Shown here piece after piece: positions 8,229 to 17,047 of a stretch of DNA of 53,315 bases (positions are counted from its first letter, which is position 1; the number at the start of each line of letters is the position of its first letter). The stretch is from Candidatus Poribacteria bacterium (lineage in GTDB: Bacteria; Poribacteria; WGA-4E; WGA-3G): the NCBI GenBank assembly GCA_012270795.1, contig JAAXHO010000123.1:1-53315 (forward strand), read 5' to 3'. The notes under the pieces were generated by a model. It was not told the origin of the DNA and searched no databases. It saw nothing but the letters and a program-made list of their open reading frames with translations. Made by a program: the position numbers and the translations under genes.

Positions 8229-9053
8229 ATGAATCCTACCACCTTAGTTTATGTCAATAGCCATGACGAAAAAGAGATCGACAGATTACGCAAGACAATT
8301 GAGGAAAAACAGGAACAGATTGAGGAACTTACGGTAACTATAGAGAACCTTAAGGCTGAAGTTGACCTGTTTCAACATCGCTATAATGCGCATGTGGGTC
8401 GTCATTATCTTGAACTTGAAAAGGTTGATCTTGAGACAAAAGAATATCGTCTTCGCCTACAATTAAAAAGAGAAAACCTCAGTGAAGAAGAAATAGAAAA
8501 ACGCGTAGAATCCTGTTTCCGAGAAATTCGTTCGCGAATCAGTGCTGCTGAAGAATACAAAGAAGCAGAACAAGAATCTGAATCAAATAAACTTCCTGAC
8601 GAAGAAGCAAAATATTTTCAATCACTTTACAGAAGGCTGGCAAAGCGGTTTCATCCCGATAAAGCTGAGAATTCAAAAGAGAAAAAAAGACGTAAAAAAC
8701 TTATGCCGCTGATCAACCGAGCGTATAATGAACAGGATGTAAAGGTCCTGGAACGACTCAGTATTGGTGATTTTGAATTGACGTTACAGTTTGAATCCTC
8801 TGCAGCAGAGAAACGGGAGAAATTACAATCTGAATTGCGAAGTCTCTACCGCGTTACAAGTGAATTACGTTCAGAGATAAACAGAGTAAAGGCAGGTCGA
8901 ACCTACCAACTAAAGCAAGAGGTGGAAAAGGCAGAGGAGAACGGTCAAGATATGCTCTCTTCGCTTGCTACCGACTTAATACGTAAAGTCAAATCAGGTC
9001 GCTCACAATTGACACGTTTAGTCAAAATGTGGCATCAAACAGGTCGTACATAA
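8229..9053 (+). CDS. J-domain-like coiled-coil protein
   Basis: 274 aa, very charged. Residues 14-115 are predicted coiled coil (IEEKQEQIEELTVTIENLK). Residues about 127-175 look like a DnaJ J-domain, with LYRRLAKRFHPDKAENSKEK containing H142-P143-D144, the tripeptide that stimulates Hsp70 ATPase activity. A second coiled coil fills 185-265. No Gly/Phe or zinc-finger region is present, so this would be a type III-like J protein, possibly recruiting DnaK to an unknown client. AGGA precedes the ATG by 8 bases. Confidence 0.75.
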   Translation: MNPTTLVYVNSHDEKEIDRLRKTIEEKQEQIEELTVTIENLKAEVDLFQHRYNAHVGRHYLELEKVDLETKEYRLRLQLKRENLSEEEIEKRVESCFREIRSRISAAEEYKEAEQESESNKLPDEEAKYFQSLYRRLAKRFHPDKAENSKEKKRRKKLMPLINRAYNEQDVKVLERLSIGDFELTLQFESSAAEKREKLQSELRSLYRVTSELRSEINRVKAGRTYQLKQEVEKAEENGQDMLSSLATDLIRKVKSGRSQLTRLVKMWHQTGRT

Positions 9054-9070
9054 AACATTTTACCTATTAC

Positions 9071-9282
9071 AACCCAAGTTGCCACATAGTAGCACAATCT
9101 GCCAGATTGTGCATCTTATCACACAAACTGGCAGTTTGCGCATCTTACCACACAATCTGCCAGATTGTGCATCTTACCACACAAACTGGCAGTTTGTGCT
9201 ACAAAAACTTCCAAAAAGTGTATTATACTCTATTAAAAACGGTGTCTGTAGGTCTAAAATCCTATAGGTAGCAACTTGGGTT
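9071..9282. repeat. Family C repeat with 58-bp internal tandem units
   Basis: Terminal inverted repeats AACCCAAGTTGC (9071-9082) and GCAACTTGGGTT (9271-9282). Inside, a 58-base unit starting at 9093 and again at 9151 contains two perfect palindromes, CACAATCTGCCAGATTGTG and CACAAACTGGCAGTTTGTG, which alternate. Apparent reading frames over this region come from the repeat. Confidence 0.85.
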
Positions 9283-9316
9283 ATTACAATCAACATGAAA
9301 TATGAAGGAATCAACC

Positions 9317-10051
9317 ATGCAACTGACTAACAAAGTCGCTATCGTCACAGGTGCTGGACGTGGTATCGGCAGAGCGATTGCAATTGCTTATGCTGCAGAA
9401 GGTGCAAATGTTGTGATCACATCCCGCAGTCGTGACCAACTTGATGAGGTCGCAGAAGTCATTACATCAAATGGTGGAAATGTTCTCGTTGTCCCAACTG
9501 ATTTGCGAAACCGAAATGAAGTGGAAAGCCTTGTCCAAAAGACTGTGGAAAACTACCAACACATAAACATCCTTGTCAACAATGCCGGCATCAATCCAAG
9601 AGGATTGTTCTTAGACACAACCGACCAGGAATGGGATGATGTATGGCAGATCAACGTCATGGCTGTTGTCCACTGTTGCCGTGCTGTGTTGCCCATCATG
9701 CAGAAACAGGGATCGGGGAATATCATCAACATCGGTTCAGGTTTAGGACAGGTAGGACATGCAAACCTCAGCATATATAGTGCATCAAAAGCTGCATTGC
9801 ACGGCTTAACACAAGCCATTGCTGAGGAGGTATGGCAGGACGGCATCATCGCCAATGTGCTTATACCGGGGCCTGTGAAAACACAACTCTCAAAACCTGC
9901 ATGGGAGAGTAAGGATACATTTAGAGGAGATAGTGATCCTTGGAAAGACCCGGAGCAGGTTGTTCCATCCGCGCTTTTCCTTGCGACACAACCCACCGAC
10001 AGTGGCATGACAGGTCAAATACTGAGCATCATGCGGAGGAATAGTCCTTAA
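9317..10051 (+). CDS. SDR family oxidoreductase (3-oxoacyl-ACP reductase-like)
   Basis: 244 aa classical short-chain dehydrogenase with a Rossmann fold. VAIVTGAGRGIGRAIA at the N-terminus is the TGxxxGxG cofactor site. VITSRSRDQ suggests NADP preference. LVNNAGINPRG is the NNAG strand, and IYSASKAALHG carries the catalytic Tyr and Lys. The family reduces or oxidises carbonyl/alcohol groups, and FabG-like activity is possible but substrate unknown. The ATG at 9317 was chosen because GAAGGA lies seven bases upstream; the ATG at 9302 has none. The C-terminus ends SIMRRNSP, without the usual D-G-G turn. Confidence 0.88.
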   Translation: MQLTNKVAIVTGAGRGIGRAIAIAYAAEGANVVITSRSRDQLDEVAEVITSNGGNVLVVPTDLRNRNEVESLVQKTVENYQHINILVNNAGINPRGLFLDTTDQEWDDVWQINVMAVVHCCRAVLPIMQKQGSGNIINIGSGLGQVGHANLSIYSASKAALHGLTQAIAEEVWQDGIIANVLIPGPVKTQLSKPAWESKDTFRGDSDPWKDPEQVVPSALFLATQPTDSGMTGQILSIMRRNSP

Positions 10052-10218
10052 GTGGTTTACTCGCTAAACAATTATTATATGAAGAACGGACCTAATAGAT
10101 CTAAAAGTCTCCTCCCCTCGCTTGCGGGGGGTTGGAGGGTCGGGATAAAGGGGGGTGTATTTAGGCGTTCAAAACACAAAAACTTAACGAGTTTAACCAC
10201 TTAGTTATAGGACTGTCC
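10052..10218. other. Intergenic, GC-rich imperfect palindrome
   Basis: Contains CTCCCCTCGCTTGCGGGGGG near 10110-10130 and further G/C runs to 10157. The stem could act as a terminator for the dehydrogenase gene, but no T-run follows. It looks like a degenerate relative of the G/C blocks in family D. Confidence 0.3.
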
Positions 10219-10287
10219 CTATAGCGGAAACGCAACCCGCTTTCCTTCTTGTGCAGAACGATATGCTCCCAACACCATCCTCCACCG
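10219..10287 (-). pseudogene. C-terminal remnant of a Gfo/Idh/MocA oxidoreductase
   Basis: On the minus strand the frame ending with TAG at 10219-10221 reads RWRMVLGAYRSAQEGKRVAF then PL and stop. This is the characteristic last helix and strand of Gfo/Idh/MocA sugar dehydrogenases (compare LAAYRSAxEGRRVxLPL). An in-frame TGA lies one codon upstream, and no further homologous sequence could be seen, so only the tail survives. Recognition rests on about 20 residues, hence moderate confidence. Confidence 0.5.
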
Positions 10288-10458
10288 TCATATAGGAGAG
10301 TTTTGTGTCGTAGGACATATATTTTGAAATTATACCAATTTTAATTATTTTTATTCCATTCTTCCGTAGGTCCAAATCAAGAAATCCTGGTTCAGACAAG
10401 TGGCAAAACTTTACACACCCGATATGATTTTTTTGTTGACATTTTTGCAAACAATATT

Positions 10459-10649
10459 ATACCATTTCTAAAAAATAAGATGCCATTTGTCAAAATGTTC
10501 TGGTAGGAGCGACCTCCAGGTCGCGACCCGGGGAATGCCATAAGGCATTCATACCGTTGATTTGGAGGTCGCTCCTACCGAAGAGAGGCACCCCAACCAG
10601 CAATAAAAGTGGAATTCCTTAATGGGACAATATTAATTTCAATTGGTAT
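10459..10649. repeat. Family A repeat with GAATGCC hairpin inserted in its core
   Basis: Starts ATACCATTTCT and ends CAATTGGTAT. The core GGTAGGAGCGACCTCC...GGAGGTCGCTCCTACC is interrupted just after GGTCGCGACC by about 35 bases, CCGGGGAATGCCATAAGGCA plus TTCATACCGTTGATTT. The flanks (GAAGAGAGGCACCCCAACCA, AATAAAAGTGGAATTCCTTA) are the reverse complement of those at 12255-12411. Confidence 0.9.
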
Positions 10650-11116
10650 TATAATGTTCGTGACGTTAGTTAAAGCATACAACATTCGGTTTGACATAAA
10701 TATAAGGGATTTTCGGACATGGTAAGATTTTCAATCCCAAGCACACAAACCGAATTCCAAATACGCAGGATTTGAGCAGCGGCAAAATGCACGGATCCGG
10801 TACTTTTAGGTTAATTGAATAGATTTTTACGGAACTCTGAATTTGTTAGTTACATATTTTTCATTGAGTTGTTATGGGGTATGAACATGCATTAAAACGC
10901 ACATCAACCCCGAAATATTGACGTAATACCAATTATATGAAGAATTAATTTTTTTAAATGTATCTAATCAAGCAACAATCTTTTATATTCTATATTACAG
11001 GACACCGCTTAAAAATGCGTTATAGGGCATTCTGAACACTTTTTTGAGACATTAAACCGAATATCACGCTATACACCGCGCACGTATAGCAGCAGAACCA
11101 ACAGACACCGGCATAA
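10650..11116. other. AT-rich intergenic region
   Basis: No supported gene. A TTGACA occurs at 10691-10696 but no matching -10 box lies at the right distance. The last 100 bases form the upstream region of the membrane protein at 11117. Confidence 0.4.
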
Positions 11117-11935
11117 ATGCCAAGTGTCTATCCTATAGGAGATACACACATAACACCGAAAAAGTTTTTAACCACATTGATAATATTCGCTATCCTAATC
11201 ATAGGACTTTGCACCTACTGGATAGTGAACGACTTACAAGTATCAAATAGGGCAAGAGGCCTTGATAATTACCTCGATGAACTGCTTGCAGAAAAAGATC
11301 AGGAAAAAGAACAACGCCAAACTGTTTCTGATGACACCGTGCCACCTACAGACACGTCACCAGAGAAACCAACCGACCACAACCAGACACCGAATCCACC
11401 AGATCAGTCAACCAACGTCACCCCTTCAGAAGCCGAAGAAACATTACCGATAACACCCCTAACCTACAGGTATAAAGAAGGTATCTATAAAGACATGACT
11501 TACCCTGAAGCATGCGCGGCATGGCGAGACAAAAGAGACAAATTATTAGATGAATTTTTAGAAAGGTCAAAAAAATCAACAGAACTTTCATACATTCTAC
11601 TTGAAAATACAGACGATGAAATAGCGTTAATGCTTTCTTTTCTAAAAAGTATGTCGCCCGAAGAACTGGAATTAACAAAAGAAGCAACGTTCTATCTTCA
11701 CCCCAACAAAACGGAAAAGATAGAAGCCTTTTTCAACGAGGTTCAGAACAAAGGAGAAATTTTATCTGATAAAGAACTCATTGAAAAAGCAAATTCTATC
11801 ACCAATTCTTACGAACTGAACAAAATCGCGCGCAGGCAAAACCGCGCTGAATTCCGAAAAATCGAGGCAGAACTGAAAGAACACTACAAAACACAACCGA
11901 AGCGTCCAGAAATACCATTTCCACCACAACGATAA
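11117..11935 (+). CDS. One-TM protein with proline-rich linker, unknown
   Basis: 272 aa. Residues 17-38 (FLTTLIIFAILIIGLCTYWIV) form a single membrane anchor with a short basic lead. Residues 60-115 are a low-complexity Pro/Thr/Ser/Asp/Glu linker. Residues 120-260 are a helical, charged soluble domain starting with YKDMTYPEACAAWRDKRDKL. The topology (short N-in, long C-terminal part outside) and the linker are like those of the protein at 16370-17047, although sequence similarity is not obvious. No ribosome site is evident, so the start is uncertain. The gene is bracketed by two inverted copies of family A. Function unknown. Confidence 0.7.
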   Translation: MPSVYPIGDTHITPKKFLTTLIIFAILIIGLCTYWIVNDLQVSNRARGLDNYLDELLAEKDQEKEQRQTVSDDTVPPTDTSPEKPTDHNQTPNPPDQSTNVTPSEAEETLPITPLTYRYKEGIYKDMTYPEACAAWRDKRDKLLDEFLERSKKSTELSYILLENTDDEIALMLSFLKSMSPEELELTKEATFYLHPNKTEKIEAFFNEVQNKGEILSDKELIEKANSITNSYELNKIARRQNRAEFRKIEAELKEHYKTQPKRPEIPFPPQR

Positions 11936-12036
11936 GGAGAAATTCATACCATGACAAGAACTTATCAACGTATCATCACCATCCGCGCCTTCCGCGATTC
12001 TGTCTGAACCAGGATTTTCAGGATTATCAGATTACC

Positions 12037-12183
12037 AAATCAACGGTATGAATGCCTTATTGGCATTCCCCGGGTAGAGGCACGACACCCGACAAATGCC
12101 ATACGCGCATTTGAGGTTGATTTGGACAGGATAGCCACAATCAACACATGTTGGGTTTCGCTTCGCTCTGCCCGACCTACGTA
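12037..12183. repeat. Family B repeat with nested GAATGCC and GCATTTG hairpins
   Basis: Begins with the AAATCAACGGTATGAATGCC hairpin unit, continues GGGTAGAGGCACGACACCCG and closes with GGGTTTCGCTTCGCTCTGCC then CGACCTACG. A second small palindrome (AATGCCATACGCGCATTTG) is embedded. Just upstream (11975-12030) lies the 'CGCGATTCTGTCTGAACCAG' repeat phrase. Confidence 0.75.
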
Positions 12184-12254
12184 TTTTAGATTTTTTAGAG
12201 ACTAAAAAATATGGACAATTAAACTATTAAAATGTCTAAAGTAAAAATGGTATT

Positions 12255-12411
12255 ATACCAATTCTAATTAATATTGTCCCATTAAGGAATTCCACTTTTA
12301 TTGCTGGTTGGGGTGCCTCTCTTCGGTAGGAGCGACCTCCAGGTCGCGACCAGGAGGTCGCTCCTACCAGAACATTTTAACAAATGGTATCTTATTTTTT
12401 AGAAATGGTAT
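12255..12411. repeat. Family A repeat, uninterrupted copy
   Basis: ATACCAATTCTAATTA at the left, GGTAGGAGCGACCTCC core with TCGCGA centre, and TTAGAAATGGTAT at the right. It is the inverted counterpart of the copy at 10459-10649 but without the inserted hairpin, so it shows the empty site. Confidence 0.9.
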
Positions 12412-12443
12412 TATATATCCCACAACACTATTGATGAAATTAA

Positions 12444-14237
12444 CTACTGACTTTTCTGCAAACGGGTTTCTAATGCGTCTAATTCTTCAGACAAAGCAGC
12501 AGGAAGTCTTTCTTCAAAACGTTCATAATGTTCACGTATTGACTGAATTTCGTTCAGCCATTCATCTATGTCTACGTTCAGAAGTTCGTCCATTTGTTGT
12601 TCCGTTACATCAAGTCCTGAAGTATCAATTGCGTCCTTTGCAGGTAGGTACCCGATAGGCGATTCAACTGCTTCGCCCTTTCCGTTTATTCGATCAACGA
12701 TCCACTTTAGCACACGACTGTTTTCGCCAAAACCTGGCCACAACCAACCCCCGTCTGCATCCTTTCGGAACCAGTTGACATAGAAAATTCGGGGTAGTTT
12801 GTCGGCATCAGTCTTTCCTCCCATTTCTAACCAGTGTGCAAAGTAGTCCCCCATGTTATATCCGCAGAAGGGGAGCATCGCCATAGGGTCACGTCTGAGT
12901 TCACCGACGGTGCCTGCAGCGGCTGCTGTGCGTTCAGATGAAGCAATAGATCCGATGAATGTGCCGTGTTGCCAGTTGAATGCCTCAAAAACGAGCGGTA
13001 CCGTTGAAGCTCTACGTCCACCGAAAAGAATTGCTGAAATCGGTACACCGTTCGGGTTTTCCCAATTCGGATCAATTATGGGACACTGCGCTGCGGGAGT
13101 TGTATAACGTGAGTTGGGATGTGCTGCAGTCTTTTCATCGCCAGGGTGCCACTCTTCTCCGAGCCAACTTATAGCAGTTTCTGGCGGTTCTTCAGTCATC
13201 TCCTCCCACCAGACATCGTTGTCAGGGGTGAGTGCTGCGTTGGTAAAGATAGAGTTGGATGCAAGTGTGTGCATCGCATTCGGGTTAGTGTGCATAGAGG
13301 TGCCGGGGCCGACACCGAAAAACCCTGATTCTGGATTAATCGCATAAAGTCTACCATCCTCACCGAACTTCATCCAAGCGATGTCATCACCAATCGTCTC
13401 TGCTTTCCAACCCGGGATTGTGGGTGTGAGCATTGCCAGGTTCGTTTTACCACAAGCACTTGGAAACGCTGCGGCGATATACCTCTTTTCACCTTCTGGG
13501 TTGGTTAACCCCAGAATAAGCATGTGTTCTGCCATCCATCCATCATTCTTCGCCATAATAGAGGCAATGCGAAGTGCATAGCATTTTTTACCGAGTAATG
13601 CATTCCCGCCATATCCACTCCCATAAGACCAAATGGAACGTTCTTCAGGAAAGTGGACGATATATTTGTTGTCAGGATCGCAGGGCCAAGAAACATCATC
13701 TTGTCCAGGCTCAAGTGGCATCCCAACAGAGTGCAAACAGGGAACAAAATCGCCATCTTCACCCAATACTTCTAACACCTCTTTACCCATACGTGTCATA
13801 ATCCGCATATTCACAACGACATAAGGCGAATCGCTAATTTCTACACCGATATGAGATATTGGGGAACCGAGGGGGCCCATACTGAAAGGGACGACATACA
13901 TCGTGCGTCCTTTCATACACCCTTTGAAAAGTCCGTTTAGAGTCTGTTTCATCTCATCGGGGTCATGCCAATTGTTTGTAGGTCCTGCCTCAGCTGGGGT
14001 TTTGGCGCAGATATAGGTTCTTCCTTCAACGCGTGCTACGTCTGCTGGATTGGAACGCGCAAGGTAACTGCCAGGACGTTTGTCCGGGTTTAACCGAACA
14101 AATGTTCCATTTTGTACCAACTGTTCACACAATCTGTCGTTCTCTTCCTGCGAACCATCGCACCAATAAATATCGTCGGGTTGGCATAGCTCCGCTGCTT
14201 CCTTAACCCAACTGAGCAATTTACTATTGTTTGTCAT
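12444..14237 (-). CDS. pckG: Phosphoenolpyruvate carboxykinase (GTP)
   Basis: 597 aa, the normal length of GTP-dependent PEPCK. It converts oxaloacetate plus GTP to phosphoenolpyruvate, GDP and CO2 (gluconeogenesis or the reverse). Seen directly: the P-loop stretch [15 protein letters not shown] (255-269) with the hyper-reactive Cys262, [20 protein letters not shown] (283-302) with the metal-binding aspartates, FGVGPGTS after it, and [13 protein letters not shown] (guanine pocket region). The ATG at 14237 has GGAGG seven bases upstream. The gene is monocistronic and the family A repeat lies directly downstream. Confidence 0.97.
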   Translation of the reverse strand: MTNNSKLLSWVKEAAELCQPDDIYWCDGSQEENDRLCEQLVQNGTFVRLNPDKRPGSYLARSNPADVARVEGRTYICAKTPAEAGPTNNWHDPDEMKQTLNGLFKGCMKGRTMYVVPFSMGPLGSPISHIGVEISDSPYVVVNMRIMTRMGKEVLEVLGEDGDFVPCLHSVGMPLEPGQDDVSWPCDPDNKYIVHFPEERSIWSYGSGYGGNALLGKKCYALRIASIMAKNDGWMAEHMLILGLTNPEGEKRYIAAAFPSACGKTNLAMLTPTIPGWKAETIGDDIAWMKFGEDGRLYAINPESGFFGVGPGTSMHTNPNAMHTLASNSIFTNAALTPDNDVWWEEMTEEPPETAISWLGEEWHPGDEKTAAHPNSRYTTPAAQCPIIDPNWENPNGVPISAILFGGRRASTVPLVFEAFNWQHGTFIGSIASSERTAAAAGTVGELRRDPMAMLPFCGYNMGDYFAHWLEMGGKTDADKLPRIFYVNWFRKDADGGWLWPGFGENSRVLKWIVDRINGKGEAVESPIGYLPAKDAIDTSGLDVTEQQMDELLNVDIDEWLNEIQSIREHYERFEERLPAALSEELDALETRLQKSQ

Positions 14238-14390
14238 CCAAGTCCTCCATTTTATTTTCTCAATCTATATTATCATGAATTCGGGAATGTGGCAATCAAA
14301 TAGAGATTCGGTCACGGATATACGTCACTATTACAATCACACTGTTTTCCTAATTATCAAGACGTTTGAATATCAATAAAGTTGAAATAT

Positions 14391-14627
14391 TAGTAGTGAA
14401 TTATCAACAAAAAAACGCATTGGAAAACACAAAGAGAATCTAATACCATTTCCGTAGGTCGGGTAGAGCGTAAGCGAAACCCGACACGTATTTCTTGTGG
14501 TTATCCTGTCGGGTTTCGCAAGCTCTACCCGACCTACAGTTTATTATAGTAATTTGTTATTTAGAAATGGTATTAGTAGCGAATTATCAACAAAAAAACG
14601 CATTGGAAAACACAAAGAAAATCTAAT
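14391..14627. repeat. 54-bp direct repeats flanking a family B element
   Basis: TAGTAGTGAATTATCAACAA... at 14391-14444 recurs as TAGTAGCGAATTATCAACAA... at 14574-14627, 54 bases with two mismatches. The segment between them is exactly the family B element at 14443-14573. This pattern suggests either an insertion with a very long target duplication or loss and gain at a pre-existing repeat. Confidence 0.85.
14443..14573. repeat. Family B repeat (MITE-like hairpin)
   Basis: Ends ATACCATTTCCGTAGG and TTAGAAATGGTAT. The body is a hairpin built from GGTCGGGTAGAGCGTAAGCG... and ...GCAAGCTCTACCCGACC. No nested GAATGCC unit is present in this copy. It lies upstream of pckG in the gap before 14810. 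Confidence 0.85.
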
Positions 14628-14790
14628 GACTGGAGGCGGGGCTAAACTTGCAGCTGAACAGCATACCGCAAGGTTACCTCGCCGAAGGGAGAAGACACAC
14701 AAGGTGGCAATTGCATGCGCCTTACCCGATTGCTGTTGTTCGTTTGCAAAATAGAAGGCAGATACCTATAACAGATACCTGCCTATAAAC
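14628..14790. other. GC-richer segment able to form stable RNA stems
   Basis: On the plus strand GGCGGGG near 14635 pairs with CCTCGCC near 14687. CTTGC pairs with GCAAG inside it, and AAGGTG pairs with CGCCTT near 14710-14725. The segment is richer in G and C than its surroundings. No plus-strand gene follows. No known riboswitch class was matched convincingly. Confidence 0.3.
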
Positions 14791-14809
14791 AAATTAGAAG
14801 GGAAAACGA

Positions 14810-15316
14810 CTATCGCGTGGTTATTAATTTGTAACCTGTTTTGTCACCCGTGCCTTCGCCATTAACAGCGCGCATGCGCACACGAAACTTGGTTCTACTG
14901 TATTGTGTGCTAATTAATTTATACATACTCGTGCCAGCAGAAGTCCAGTTGCAATAAGTAACATAACGTCGCAGACTCACACTATAATAATCTAACTGAT
15001 ACTCGTAGTCTGTAATCGGTGAAAAACCATCAAAATCAGGTTTCGTCCATGTCAATTCAATACTGCCACGAGCCGTGCCTTTAGATAGACTGAAACTCTT
15101 CGGTCGCCAAGGTTTTTCCTTTGGATGATTAGCCCGCGCATCCGGGCAAGCAAGGTTGCCACAGATACACGTATCACAATCTGGCGACTTGTCAAAAGCA
15201 TCCGAAGCAAAACCGACACCATTTGGACCATAAATGGACACCGCAGGCGGAGTCGTCGTCCCTTTGCCATGGGGTGTCGCAGCATTTGCACTATACGAAG
15301 AAAAGTAGTAACCCAT
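14810..15316 (-). pseudogene. 3' fragment of a split secreted protein: fibronectin type III domain
   Basis: 168 aa if started at the ATG at 15316. In fact the frame is open from 15437 and continues the gene at 15438-16370 once one copy of a 19-base duplication is removed. Residues about 75-165 are a fibronectin type III domain: PWRPKSFSLSKGTARGSIEL, TWTKPDFDGFSPITDYEYQL, TKFRVRMRAVNGEGTG. Before it is a Cys-rich stretch, CDTCICGNLACPDA. Such domains bind proteins or glycans outside the cell. No ribosome site precedes the ATG, so separate translation is unlikely. Confidence 0.75.
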
Positions 15317-15428
15317 TACATCAGCATATATATTATCATTAAATGCATAATTAACAGAATACCGATGTACTTCCTTCTTAGTAGGATCGTCACACCGACG
15401 ATACGGCGCACCACAAATACCAAGTTTA

Positions 15429-15466
15429 TTTGTCCAACTAGGCGTATTTTGTCCAACTAGGCGTAT
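15429..15466. repeat. Perfect 19-bp tandem duplication causing a frameshift
   Basis: TTTGTCCAACTAGGCGTAT occurs twice in direct succession (15429-15447 and 15448-15466). It lies inside the reading frame on the minus strand. Nineteen is not a multiple of three, and the second copy brings an in-frame TAG at 15438-15440. Removing one copy joins the two flanking frames without any other change. Confidence 0.95.
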
Positions 15467-16370
15467 ACGGTACAGAAAAATATAACTCTATCTCAAGACC
15501 ACAATACAAAACCTGATGTTCTTTAAGCTCTGCGGGACGACACGTCCAATACGGATCGCTGCACCCCTCACAAGTCGCATGATGACTCAACGCACTCGAA
15601 CTCAATTCTGATGTCGCAACATGCACACCCGTTACACCCGTAAATAGATGATTGAGAGAAATATCATCAATATTGTCGCTGGCAGAGGTGCTGCCATAGC
15701 TAACATAAACATCTTCCGCACCAGGATTCCCAAGCACATAAAGGAGATACGCAGTGTTATAATACCAATCACTACACTCACCCAGACACAGCATAGCAAA
15801 TGGAGGAGTAGTTCCCTGCATATCTGCTAAAGATGTCTGATTCTGCTTCTTACGATGGTTCCCTTCAAACTGAGCAAGTGCGTTCCAAAACAGATCTCGA
15901 TCCGCAAACGCAGTCGCTAACACAGCATTCTGAGCCTCTATCTCACCCCACTTGTCATACAGCTGCAACTTATACTTAAAAAGTTTCACATTGCCAATTA
16001 ACTCACGCAGAATGCCGTCTATTAACAGCGTAACTGCTATGACATCTGCACGTTTACGTAACATCGCAGCGAGAGCCACAGGCATAGCAAGACCTCTCAG
16101 CCCAGATTCGTCACCATCAGCCGCTATCTGAAGCACATCCGCCTCATATTTCAATCTATCCATCTTATCTTCGGCATCATCCAAGTACTCTTCGTAGGTG
16201 TTCCATTCTGCATGTGCTTGGATCGCGCTGGTAAGTTCGAATTTTGTTCCATCAGAGGTAGTAACAGTTACGGATGTCGGGGTATCATTCTGCGCGGGGG
16301 ATGGACTGATTGGCAATGCCACAGCACAAACGATCAGGATCGTAAGGGGAATTCTGTGTAAACGTAACAT
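15438..16370 (-). CDS. 5' part of a split secreted protein, unknown N-terminal domain
   Basis: 310 aa as it stands. Residues 1-27 are a signal peptide (RIPLTILIVCAVALPISPSPAQ), so the product is exported. Residues 30-170 are helical (EEYLDDAEDKMDRLKYEADV, IDGILRELIGNVKLFKYKLQ). Residues 195-300 contain paired Cys (CLGECSDWYY, CEGCSDPYWTC). The frame stops within a 19-base tandem duplication. The single-copy version would encode 513 aa ending in the fibronectin III domain at 14810-15316. The ATG overlaps the stop of the upstream gene as TAATG, so the two are translationally coupled. Function unknown. Confidence 0.8.
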   Translation of the reverse strand: MLRLHRIPLTILIVCAVALPISPSPAQNDTPTSVTVTTSDGTKFELTSAIQAHAEWNTYEEYLDDAEDKMDRLKYEADVLQIAADGDESGLRGLAMPVALAAMLRKRADVIAVTLLIDGILRELIGNVKLFKYKLQLYDKWGEIEAQNAVLATAFADRDLFWNALAQFEGNHRKKQNQTSLADMQGTTPPFAMLCLGECSDWYYNTAYLLYVLGNPGAEDVYVSYGSTSASDNIDDISLNHLFTGVTGVHVATSELSSSALSHHATCEGCSDPYWTCRPAELKEHQVLYCGLEIELYFSVPYTPSWTKYA

Positions 16371-17047
16371 TATTGGTCATCTCCTTCTTCTTCAGCATCA
16401 AGCGTGGGAAGCGGTCCAACAAGAATAGGTGAACGATCATACTTAATATTGGCACGTCGCCATTCCTCATGCTTTTTCTTGGCTGCTGCTTTTTTGTCAT
16501 TCTTGATATAGCCTAACTCAGTTATTTTATCGTTAATTTTACGACTCAAATCTGACTCTTCTGGCGAAGCATTTTTGTCATCAAAACTCCGCTTTGAAAC
16601 ACCATATTGAATCACTTTTTTACCGAATTCACGTTCATAAAGTTCGTCCAATGACGGGTCATCACCAAAGGATTCAAAGTAATTTAGCCATTCGTTGAGG
16701 TCTCCCACGCCATCAATAATGACAGGTTCAAATTTTTGTTGTGGGTTTTCGTTAGGAACCTCAGCATTCTGCACAGGTGGATGCTCAATCGGTTCGTTTG
16801 GACTGTCAATCGGTACTTTGTCCCAGTGGTCATTATGCCGCACCCATTTGAAGCCGGGTACATCAGCAGGTTTTTCGTCACTGAAAATAATGTTTGGCGT
16901 TGTTGGGGGTTCGTGTTTTACTTTTGGGCCGCTGTTAAGATTTTTATCGAAGTTTTTCCGGTCTATGTGCAAGTAGATTTGCAACGCGGCGAAACCGACT
17001 ATTACTATAACAAGGACACTGAATGCCCATTTTAATTGGCGAGTCAT
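16370..17047 (-). CDS. One-TM protein with proline-rich linker, unknown
   Basis: 225 aa. Residues 6-27 (KWAFSVLVIVIVGFAALQIYL) are one membrane anchor. Residues 40-110 are Pro/Asn/Glu-rich linker. Residues 115-225 are charged and helical, ending with a basic stretch (NDKKAAAKKKHEEWRRANIK) and an acidic tail. Its stop overlaps the start of the secreted fibronectin-III gene (TAATG), so the two products probably work together at the cell surface. The architecture resembles the protein at 11117-11935. No known family was recognised. Confidence 0.75.
   Translation of the reverse strand: MTRQLKWAFSVLVIVIVGFAALQIYLHIDRKNFDKNLNSGPKVKHEPPTTPNIIFSDEKPADVPGFKWVRHNDHWDKVPIDSPNEPIEHPPVQNAEVPNENPQQKFEPVIIDGVGDLNEWLNYFESFGDDPSLDELYEREFGKKVIQYGVSKRSFDDKNASPEESDLSRKINDKITELGYIKNDKKAAAKKKHEEWRRANIKYDRSPILVGPLPTLDAEEEGDDQ

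Noticed and set aside
9090-9200. CRISPR-like repeat array
   Set aside because: Only two 58-base units, each made of palindromes without unique spacers, and bounded by terminal inverted repeats; no cas genes nearby.
9029-9271. 80-codon and 62-codon frames after the J-domain gene
   Set aside because: They read through the family C repeat and consist of repeat-derived peptides.
10205-10450. 81-codon minus-strand frame
   Set aside because: The frame is not the one that encodes the dehydrogenase tail; the homologous frame is the shorter remnant at 10219-10287.
14628-14760. c-di-GMP (GEMM-I) riboswitch on the plus strand
   Set aside because: Fragments such as GCTAAAC and GGTTACC recall it, but the GNRA hairpin and GCAAA junctions are missing and no downstream plus-strand gene exists.
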